A DNA stretch of 11,109 bases from Thiobacillus sp. Its GTDB lineage: Bacteria > Pseudomonadota > Gammaproteobacteria > Burkholderiales > Thiobacillaceae. Positions 1 through 5,819 of this stretch are shown here, in pieces. Below the pieces are notes generated by a model. The model was not told the origin of the DNA and ran no database searches. It was given only the letters and a program-made list of their open reading frames with translations. The stretch is from NCBI RefSeq assembly GCF_024708915.1, contig NZ_JANJXQ010000132.1:1-11109 (forward strand), read 5' to 3'. The stretch's first letter is position 1; each line of letters starts with the position of its first letter. The position numbers were made by a program, and so were the translations under genes.

Positions 1-156
1 ATGTTGAAAATGTTTATGAGATTTTTAATTGTATTTTTTCTTTTGCTTCCCTTAATGGGTAATTCACAAGTCATTAATGCTCAGCATTGTGGTTATGATT
101 TTACCTCTTACTTGGTGGTGGAGGTTACCGAGAAAGGAAAAGAGGAACACACGGTC
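1..156 (+). other. AT-rich segment upstream of motA
   Basis: The first 120 bases hold only about 31% G+C by hand count, against roughly 60% or more in the genes that follow. The segment is open in the motA frame from an ATG at position 1, so an automatic caller could add 52 residues to MotA. Those residues begin with a basic, Phe/Leu-rich, signal-peptide-like stretch that no MotA carries. I read it as the motA 5' flank (leader and promoter region) rather than coding sequence. The best sigma-70-like -35 is TTCACA at 63-68, but the matching -10 (CATTGT at 85-90, 16-bp spacer) is weak, and I see no sigma-28 flagellar promoter. It may continue to the left of the window. Confidence 0.5.
142..147 (+). 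promoter_or_regulatory. Ribosome binding site deciding the motA start
   Basis: GAGGAA lies 9 nt before the GTG at 157. This site, together with the residue numbering of the protein, favours GTG 157 over the ATG at position 1 as the true start of motA. Confidence 0.7.
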
Positions 157-1017
157 GTGCTAGTCATCGTTGGATATATTGTCGTCTTATTCAGCATCTT
201 CGGCGGCTTCGCGCTGGCGGGCGGACACCTGGCGGCGCTGCTTCAGCCGGTCGAGCTCCTGATGATCGGTGGAGGCGCGGCCGGCGCGTTCTTCGTCGGC
301 AACAACAGCAAGGCCATCAAGGCCACCCTGAAGGCCCTACCCACCGTATTCAAGGGATCGAAATACACCCGCGCGCTCTACATGGACATCATGGCGCTGC
401 TGTACGAACTGCTGACCAAGATCCGCAAGGAAGGGCTGATGTCGGTGGAATCCGATGTCGACTCGCCCGAGAACAGTCCGCTGTTCGCGAAATACCCGGC
501 GGTAATGGCCGATCACCACATCGTCGAATTCCTCACCGACTATCTGCGCCTGATGGTGAGCGGCAGCATGAATGCCTTCGAAATCGAAAACCTGATGGAC
601 AATGAAATCGAAACCCATCACCACGAGGGCGAGATTCCTTCCCATGTCATCGCCAAGATAGGCGACGGCCTGCCTGCCTTCGGCATTATCGCGGCGGTGA
701 TGGGGGTGGTGCACACGATGGGGTCGGTCGGCCTGCCGCCGGCGGAACTGGGGATCCTGATTGCGCACGCGCTGGTCGGCACCTTTCTCGGCATCCTGCT
801 GGCTTATGGGTTTGTCGGGCCGCTCGCGAGCCTGCTTGAACAAAAGCTGCACGAATCGACCAAGATGCTGCAATGCATCAAGGTCACCCTGCTCGCCAGC
901 ATCAACGGCTATGCGCCGGCAATCGCGGTCGAATTCGGGCGCAAGGTGCTGTACTCGACCGAGCGTCCTTCCTTCAGCGAACTGGAAGATCATGTGAGAG
1001 GCGCCCGGTCGCGCTGA
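157..1017 (+). CDS. motA: Flagellar motor stator protein MotA
   Basis: MotA is the inner-membrane ion-channel subunit of the flagellar stator. It pairs with MotB and uses ion flow to push on the rotor protein FliG. Starting at GTG 157 gives 286 residues, beginning MLVIVGYIVV in the usual MotA style, with four membrane segments near residues 2-20, 30-50, 170-190 and 200-222. With this start the residues known to matter in E. coli MotA fall at exactly the same numbers: Arg90 and Glu98 in the cytoplasmic loop that touches FliG, and Pro173 and Pro222 beside the channel. The E. coli protein has 295 residues. The frame is open back to an ATG at position 1 (338 residues), but that extension is AT-rich and unlike MotA. 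motB follows after 48 nt on the same strand. The identification is certain; the start is likely. Confidence 0.95.
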   Translation: MLVIVGYIVVLFSIFGGFALAGGHLAALLQPVELLMIGGGAAGAFFVGNNSKAIKATLKALPTVFKGSKYTRALYMDIMALLYELLTKIRKEGLMSVESDVDSPENSPLFAKYPAVMADHHIVEFLTDYLRLMVSGSMNAFEIENLMDNEIETHHHEGEIPSHVIAKIGDGLPAFGIIAAVMGVVHTMGSVGLPPAELGILIAHALVGTFLGILLAYGFVGPLASLLEQKLHESTKMLQCIKVTLLASINGYAPAIAVEFGRKVLYSTERPSFSELEDHVRGARSR

Positions 1018-1065
1018 TTTCCCCACCGCCGGGCCGGGACGCCATCACCTCATATCCATACATAC

Positions 1066-1995
1066 ATGAGCGAACAGAAAACGCCCATCGTCATCAAGCG
1101 CATCAGGAAGGTGAGGGGCGGCCGCCACGGCGGGGCATGGAAAATCGCCTATGCCGACTTCGTTACGGCGATGATGGCGTTCTTCCTGTTGATGTGGCTG
1201 CTGGGTTCGACCACCAAGGGCGACCTCGAAGGGATCGCGGAATATTTCAAGACGCCGCTCAAGGTGGCGATGCAGGGGGGCTCCGGCAGCGGCGACAGCT
1301 CCAGCGTCATCAAGGGCGGCGGCCTCGATATGACGCGGCAACTGGGCCAGGTGAAAAAAGGCGATACCCAGGCCGAGAAAAAATCCTACAACCTGAAGGC
1401 GGCACAGGCTGAACTCGAGCGCATCGAGACCGCCAAGCTGAAGCAGCTGAAGAAGCGCCTGGAGATGGCGATCGACGCCAATCCCACCCTGCGGCAGTTC
1501 AAGCGGCAGCTGCTGATCGACATCACCAGCGAAGGCCTGCGCATCCAGATCGTCGACGAGCAGAACCGGCCCATGTTCAACTTGGCCAGCGCCGAACTGC
1601 AGCCCTACACCAAGATCATCCTGCACGAGATCGGCAAGGTGCTGAACGATGTGCAGAACCGCATCAGCCTGTCGGGCCACACCGATGCCATGCTGTATGC
1701 CAACGGCGCGCGCGGCTACAGCAACTGGGAATTGTCGGCCGACCGCGCCAATGCCTCGCGGCGCGAACTGATCGCCGGCGGCATGGCGGAAGAAAAGATG
1801 CTGCGCGTGGTCGGGCTGGCATCGTCGGTGCCGTTCAACCAGGCCGGACCCCACGATCCGGTCAACCGCCGCATCAGTATCATCGTGATGAACAAGCGTA
1901 CCGAAGACGCCATCACCAAGGAAGCCAGCGGTGTCAACGTGGCGGACGAAGCCGGCGTGCGCGAAGAAATGAACAGGGCCAACGCCGAAAACTGA
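1066..1995 (+). CDS. motB: Flagellar motor stator protein MotB
   Basis: MotB anchors the stator to peptidoglycan and carries the ion-binding aspartate. The 309-residue protein has a basic cytoplasmic N-terminus (residues 1-27) and one membrane helix (about 28-49) holding Asp31 in the motif AYADFVTAMMAFF, equivalent to Asp32 of E. coli. A linker or plug region follows from 50 to 145. The C-terminal OmpA-like peptidoglycan-binding domain (about 150-277) contains SGHTDA at 203-208, LSADRA at 223-228 and the NRRI motif at 267-270. The short charged tail is variable in the family. It forms an operon with motA. No convincing Shine-Dalgarno is visible before the ATG at 1066. Its stop lies 5 nt before the target duplication of the mobile element, so the element did not disrupt the gene. 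Confidence 0.97.
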   Translation: MSEQKTPIVIKRIRKVRGGRHGGAWKIAYADFVTAMMAFFLLMWLLGSTTKGDLEGIAEYFKTPLKVAMQGGSGSGDSSSVIKGGGLDMTRQLGQVKKGDTQAEKKSYNLKAAQAELERIETAKLKQLKKRLEMAIDANPTLRQFKRQLLIDITSEGLRIQIVDEQNRPMFNLASAELQPYTKIILHEIGKVLNDVQNRISLSGHTDAMLYANGARGYSNWELSADRANASRRELIAGGMAEEKMLRVVGLASSVPFNQAGPHDPVNRRISIIVMNKRTEDAITKEASGVNVADEAGVREEMNRANAEN

Positions 1996-2000
1996 TCGTC

Positions 2001-2009
2001 GCGTGCTGC
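2001..2009 (+). repeat. Target-site duplication, left copy
   Basis: GCGTGCTGC, repeated exactly at 2232-2240. The nine bases abut both perfect ends of the inverted-repeat element, which is the signature of a transposition event. The repeat stops at nine bases: the flanking letters differ on both sides. Confidence 0.85.
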
Positions 2010-2030
2010 TAGTGTCGTGACTCGGAAATA
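2010..2030 (+). repeat. Left terminal inverted repeat of the MITE
   Basis: 21 bp, TAGTGTCG then T then GACTCGGAAATA. It matches the complement of 2211-2231 at 20 of 21 positions; the difference is T at 2018 against C in the other arm. Confidence 0.9.
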
Positions 2031-2122
2031 TCGCAACATGAAACGGCGTCTTTTTCCGCATGGCGGCGTTGCTCGTCGTTGCCATAGAGCCGGCTATGTC
2101 GTCCACCCGCAAGGGGTAGGCC

Positions 2123-2156
2123 GTGGTTGTAAAGCCGATAAATCGGCAACAACCAC
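2123..2156. repeat. Strong hairpin inside the MITE
   Basis: GTGGTTGT (2123-2130) pairs with ACAACCAC (2149-2156). Inside it GCCGA pairs with TCGGC around a four-base TAAA loop (2139-2142), with a small asymmetric internal loop (AAA against A). The structure can form on either strand. It lies between the convergent motB and lipoprotein genes and could slow or end transcription from both sides, but no T-run follows, so it is not called a terminator. Confidence 0.6.
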
Positions 2157-2210
2157 GCTCTCCTCGCGCCTTGCCCTGCGAAAAAATCCATCCGTTTCAT
2201 TCCGTTCCCC

Positions 2211-2231
2211 TATTTCCGAGTCGCGACACTA
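2211..2231 (-). repeat. Right terminal inverted repeat of the MITE
   Basis: Complementary to 2010-2030 with one mismatch. Its last three bases (2229-2231) read TAG on the minus strand and form the stop codon of the lipoprotein gene. Confidence 0.9.
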
Positions 2232-3191
2232 GCGTGCTGCCAGCACCCGTTTCTGCGTGCCGGACCAGCAGTCGTCGCGGATCTGGCCAGTCTCGAATTC
2301 GGCACGGCCGGCGCGGTCGACATCCTTGTTGGCGAGCACGAAATTGAGGATGAAGGCGTGGTCCATGTAGGCGCGGCCGAGATACAGGCCGGGCCGCACC
2401 ATGCGGATTTCGTCGCGCACCTTGAGACCGCGGCGTCCGGCGAGAAAGTCGGGGCGCTCGCGGTAGCCGCGGATTTCATCGGTGAAGGCGTAGTCGATGA
2501 TGATCGATTCACGGCGCGAGTCGATCAGGCTTTGTCCGCAATACAGCTTGGCCGGAAACAGCAGCCAGGCATCGCGGCCGTCGACGTCGATCCTGGGGAT
2601 GTCGCCGGGGCCGATGACGGGGCGCAGCGCGGCGAGGTCCTGGATGCGGTTGCGCAGCACTTTCTGGTCGCGATAGAACACCTTGCCCTTCCACAGCGTC
2701 TCGCCCGCGGTCTCCAGCATCTTTCCCTTGAAATTCACCCTCAGGCCCTTGAGCCCGCCAATGATTTCGGCGGCACGCAGCTTGCCCGAACTGCCGCGCG
2801 GAAACACGATCTCGCCGTCGAACGGGCCGTCGGGAATCGGCCCCGAACTCAGCCGGGCGTACAGCTGGTCGAGCTCTTCCTGATTCAGACTGGCGAGGTA
2901 TTTGGGCGTGACCCTGGCGAGTTCCTGCAGCGGAATGGGGTGCGCGTATTCGACCTGCGCGAAGTCCGGCTTGCTGGCGTAATCGTCGCCGTAGGGGGCG
3001 AACGCGATATCGGGCTTGCTGCCGAACCAGTCGTGGAATTTGTCGCAGCCGGAAAGCATCAGGATTATCGGAAGCAGAAGCAGCACGACGATGATCAAAC
3101 GCAGAATATCGTTGCATACGGATCGCGGCCTGAGGCCGCAGCCGCAGCATTTCGGGTCAGGCGTGTGCTTGTCTCGGGTTGGCGCATACAT
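2229..3191 (-). CDS. Predicted lipoprotein of unknown function
   Basis: This gene encodes 320 residues and I cannot assign a function. The ATG at 3191 has a good ribosome binding site (GAGGGAG, 6 nt spacer) that overlaps the stop of the upstream cytochrome gene. The N-terminus is odd: about 28 polar residues with four cysteines (15, 16, 18, 26) precede the hydrophobic stretch (29-45) and a lipobox, LSGC, with the lipidated Cys at 49. Asp50 follows, which in E. coli keeps a lipoprotein in the inner membrane. The mature part is a soluble domain without repeats. Landmarks are GPIPDGPFDGEIVFPRG near 117-132, LWKGKVF near 166-172, and a C-terminal block with RDEIR and PGLYLGRAY at 259-275. Being last in the operon, it probably serves the cytochrome or the lipase. 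The stop codon comes from the transposable element, so the native C-terminus may differ. Confidence 0.85.
   Translation of the reverse strand: MYAPTRDKHTPDPKCCGCGLRPRSVCNDILRLIIVVLLLLPIILMLSGCDKFHDWFGSKPDIAFAPYGDDYASKPDFAQVEYAHPIPLQELARVTPKYLASLNQEELDQLYARLSSGPIPDGPFDGEIVFPRGSSGKLRAAEIIGGLKGLRVNFKGKMLETAGETLWKGKVFYRDQKVLRNRIQDLAALRPVIGPGDIPRIDVDGRDAWLLFPAKLYCGQSLIDSRRESIIIDYAFTDEIRGYRERPDFLAGRRGLKVRDEIRMVRPGLYLGRAYMDHAFILNFVLANKDVDRAGRAEFETGQIRDDCWSGTQKRVLAAR
2232..2240 (+). repeat. Target-site duplication, right copy
   Basis: GCGTGCTGC, identical to 2001-2009. On the minus strand it encodes the last three residues (Ala-Ala-Arg) of the lipoprotein. It forms the left half and centre of a 13-bp palindrome, GTGCTG-C-CAGCAC, at 2234-2246, so the element entered at the centre of a palindrome. 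Confidence 0.85.
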
Positions 3192-3202
3192 GGCAGTCTC
3201 CC

Positions 3203-5761
3203 TCAGAGCGTAGCCAGAAAGGCGATCAGCGCGTTCTTGTCGGTGTGGGACAGGTCCTCGCCGAAGCGGTGGCCGTCGTTCTCGATTTCCGCGCTGCATG
3301 ACGAATAGACCTGCCACAGCGCCGGGGTGCGGGCGCGCGCCTCCTTCACCACCTCGACCAGGCGGTCGGGGTCGGAGACGATGGCTTTGCCGATGGCCTG
3401 CATTTCGTCCGCAAGCTCCCTCGCCTCGGCGGCGGGCAGCACGGTGGCAAGCCGCGCTTCGAGTTCCTTCGGCTTGAGCTTGGCACGCACCAGGTCGACG
3501 ATGAAATCCTTGTGGAGGAAGTTGCCGACGTTGCCCGCGGTGGCGCCGGCCGGCACCCGCACGGTGAAGCCAGCCAGGCGTTTTTCCTCTTTGCCGTCGA
3601 AGATGCGCGGGCCGATGTCGAGCACGATGTCCTGGTCGACCTTGGTCGCCTTGGGAATGCGCTGCGACGGATTGAGCAGATCGTTCATCGACGCCACATA
3701 AAGCTTGAAGCGGCCGTCGACCGAGGGGTCGTAGGCCCGGCACGCCGGTTGTTTGTCCTTCGGCAGCGGCGGATTGCCGGGCTGGCGGGTGTCGACGTAG
3801 CTGGAGCGGTACAGCTCGTAGGGATTGGCCTTGTCGCCGCCCCAGCCGCACAGCTCCGGGCCGACCGAGTTGTTGTGCAGGAAAGGCGCGTGTGCCCACA
3901 GGTTGAGCAGCGAGATGTTGCGGTAGTAGCCGCGTCCGCCGTCGTGCGGTTCGAGGATGCCGGATACGGCCTTGCGGGCGTGGTAATCCTCGTCGGCGAA
4001 CTGCTCCCAGACGTGGCCGCGCATATGGTTGGCGTGCAGCGAGCGGCAACGGTAGGTGCCGACTTCGGTGACCGGGATAGGCACGTCGTTGCCCAGCCAG
4101 TCGGCGCGCAGGCCGGTCTTGCTGTCGATGGCACGGAAATCGACGGCCTCGAACGGCGGTTTGCCGCTGGAATGGCAGCGCGCGCAGTTCTCGACGAACA
4201 CCTGCTGGCCGCGCGAGACCGCGTTCGGGCCGAAATCGCGTTCGAGGTCGCGCACCAGATCGGCCTGAACGTAGGCGGTGCCACGCTGGTTGGCGCGCGC
4301 CTTGGCGAGGTCGGCAGCAAGACCTTCGGGCGCGGTGAGGAAGAAATCGAGGATGTTGTGCAGGCGGTCTTCCACCGCGCGGAAGTTGGGGCAGTCGCGC
4401 CGGCACTGGCCGATGTCGAATGGGGTCTGGCCGAAGTTGCGGGCCTGCGGGTCGAGCTGGCGCAGGTCGGTGAGGTGGTTGACCCAGCACTGCTCGGCGC
4501 AGGAGCCGATGTTGAAGTAGACGCGCTGGATCGCACCGAGCGCGCCGATCGAGTCGCCGCCGCCCTTGAGGATGTGGTGGACGGTCTCGGTTTTCACACT
4601 CTTTTCCCAGCATTTTCCTGCCTTGCCGGGTTCGCACCAGCAGGCGTTTTCTTTTGCATCGGCCGGGCACGCCGCGACCTTGCGCCAACGGTTGACCCGC
4701 TCGCCCGCGAAGGTGGGGCGCTGCGCGATGTTGATCAGCGCATTGATGGTGCCGGCGTTGTTGACCTGATCGTTGGGGATCGCCGAGGTATCGGAGGTGC
4801 CGGGGCGGGCGTGAGCGAAGATCTGCCACAGCAGATCGTCGTGCGGCATGCCGGAAATGAGGATCTCGGAAACGCGGATGTACTGGTTGCCGACCAGGCC
4901 GGAGAGGTTTTCCCACTTCGGGTGTTCGGGGTCAGCCGGCGGCCTGGCCGGATTGAAGGCGACGTGGCAGGAGGCGCACGCGGTGCCGATCAGGAACGGC
5001 GGTTCGATCGAGGCATCGGCCAGTTTGCGTACCTTGAAGTCGGAACGCGCAGGGTCGCTGGACAGTTTGCGGTTGTAGCCTTCCCAGCTGCCAAGGCGGC
5101 CGTTGACCTGCTTCCACACCGCCGCGTCGAAGCGCGGATTGGGAAACTTGCGGAAGCCGAGCGCGCCGGTGGAGGTGCCGAAAGCCAGGTTGCAGCTGTC
5201 CTCGCGGCCTTTCTGGTGGCCCTCGGGGTCGCCTGCGATGACGCCGGCGTCCCTGAAGTCGCACGCCGGGTCGCGGTAACCGGGTTTGCCGACGAACTTC
5301 AACAGGGTCTCGTCGCCGGGGCACCAGTCGAAGCCGTAGGTCTCTTCGGCACTTTTGGCAGGGCAGCCGGTGGAGCCCGGCGTGCAGCAGCCGGGGTCGT
5401 TGATCAACCCCCAGGTCTTGAAGCGGGTGTCGCGCGCATCGCCGCGCAGCACCCCGTACCAGTCGATCAGCGCGGTGATGCGCTGCTGGAAGGTGTAGGT
5501 ATGGAAGCGCGCGTTGCCGGCGGTGGCCTTGAACCAGATATCGCGGCCGGCGCGTGCCGAGGGGGACAGGCCGGCTTCGGCTTCGTGGAAACCGGCGTCG
5601 GTGTAAAGAAAACCGGAAGGCCCGGTCGTGGCGGGCACGACAAGTGCCGCTTCGGCTGCCGCCGGCAACGTGGCGCGCGCGGTTTCGGGTTGCTGGGTGA
5701 ACCAGGCCAGTGCGGCGATGGCTGCGATACTGAAGGCGCCTAGCCAGAACGAAGTCTTCAT
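3203..5761 (-). CDS. Exported diheme cytochrome c, MauG/CcpA/RoxA-like
   Basis: This gene encodes 852 residues. The ATG at 5761 follows GGAG by 6 nt and begins a clear signal peptide (hydrophobic core 6-20, probable cleavage near ARA at 28-30). Two CXXCH heme sites are visible: CASCH at 262-266 and CARCH at 526-530. The second half resembles the bacterial diheme peroxidase superfamily: RGQQVFVENCARCHS, RNISLLNLWAHAPFLHNNS at 614-632, and a final GHRFGEDL...DKNALIAFL. That family includes cytochrome c peroxidases, MauG and the rubber oxygenase RoxA. Size and the long N-terminal half suggest a RoxA-like type rather than the roughly 330-residue peroxidases. It has 18 non-heme cysteines, probably forming disulfides in the periplasm. 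There is no third CXXCH. The substrate is unknown; peroxidase or oxygenase activity is inferred. The gene lies 58 nt behind the patatin gene and 11 nt before the lipoprotein gene. Confidence 0.9.
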   Translation of the reverse strand: MKTSFWLGAFSIAAIAALAWFTQQPETARATLPAAAEAALVVPATTGPSGFLYTDAGFHEAEAGLSPSARAGRDIWFKATAGNARFHTYTFQQRITALIDWYGVLRGDARDTRFKTWGLINDPGCCTPGSTGCPAKSAEETYGFDWCPGDETLLKFVGKPGYRDPACDFRDAGVIAGDPEGHQKGREDSCNLAFGTSTGALGFRKFPNPRFDAAVWKQVNGRLGSWEGYNRKLSSDPARSDFKVRKLADASIEPPFLIGTACASCHVAFNPARPPADPEHPKWENLSGLVGNQYIRVSEILISGMPHDDLLWQIFAHARPGTSDTSAIPNDQVNNAGTINALINIAQRPTFAGERVNRWRKVAACPADAKENACWCEPGKAGKCWEKSVKTETVHHILKGGGDSIGALGAIQRVYFNIGSCAEQCWVNHLTDLRQLDPQARNFGQTPFDIGQCRRDCPNFRAVEDRLHNILDFFLTAPEGLAADLAKARANQRGTAYVQADLVRDLERDFGPNAVSRGQQVFVENCARCHSSGKPPFEAVDFRAIDSKTGLRADWLGNDVPIPVTEVGTYRCRSLHANHMRGHVWEQFADEDYHARKAVSGILEPHDGGRGYYRNISLLNLWAHAPFLHNNSVGPELCGWGGDKANPYELYRSSYVDTRQPGNPPLPKDKQPACRAYDPSVDGRFKLYVASMNDLLNPSQRIPKATKVDQDIVLDIGPRIFDGKEEKRLAGFTVRVPAGATAGNVGNFLHKDFIVDLVRAKLKPKELEARLATVLPAAEARELADEMQAIGKAIVSDPDRLVEVVKEARARTPALWQVYSSCSAEIENDGHRFGEDLSHTDKNALIAFLATL

Positions 5762-5774
5762 CGTGCTCTCCTGT

Positions 5775-5792
5775 GGGCAGGACAGACTGCCC
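5775..5792 (-). promoter_or_regulatory. Small hairpin just before the cytochrome RBS
   Basis: On the minus strand GGGCAG, a six-base loop and CTGCCC form a six-pair GC-rich stem, followed 3 nt later by the GGAG of the cytochrome gene. It could protect or tune the 5' side of that message within the operon. No T-run follows, so it is unlikely to be an intrinsic terminator. Confidence 0.4.
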
Positions 5793-5819
5793 TGAACCTT
5801 AGTCAAGGATGGGGGGCTT

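Larger units (their letters stand above)
2010..2231. mobile_element. MITE-like non-autonomous element, 222 bp
   Basis: The element runs from TAGTGTCG to CGACACTA and carries 21-bp terminal inverted repeats with one mismatch. Inside these, looser inverted similarity continues, including ATGAAACGG at 2038-2046 and its complement in the right arm near 2193-2201. A 9-bp direct repeat flanks it. It contains no transposase and no convincing gene. The short open frames on the two strands of about 63 and 71 codons end in the same residues (SESRH) only because the two arms are complementary. It sits between convergent genes. The family was not identified: a 9-bp duplication occurs in several IS families, so the helper transposase cannot be named from this window. 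Confidence 0.85.

Noticed and set aside
2009..2232. Two small open frames of 63 and 71 codons on opposite strands within the MITE
   Set aside because: Both come from the complementary arms of the element and share the same last residues for that reason; neither has an RBS or protein-like composition.
2229..4916. An 895-codon minus-strand frame ending with the lipoprotein
   Set aside because: Only the last 320 codons are real. The upstream part lies out of frame over the cytochrome gene and is Arg/Pro-rich nonsense; the good RBS is at 3191.
3512..5743. A 743-codon open frame on the plus strand opposite the cytochrome gene
   Set aside because: It is an antisense shadow of a GC-rich gene: composition is Ala/Val/Gly/Arg-rich, it has no recognisable domain, and the minus-strand frame has a signal peptide, heme motifs and an RBS.
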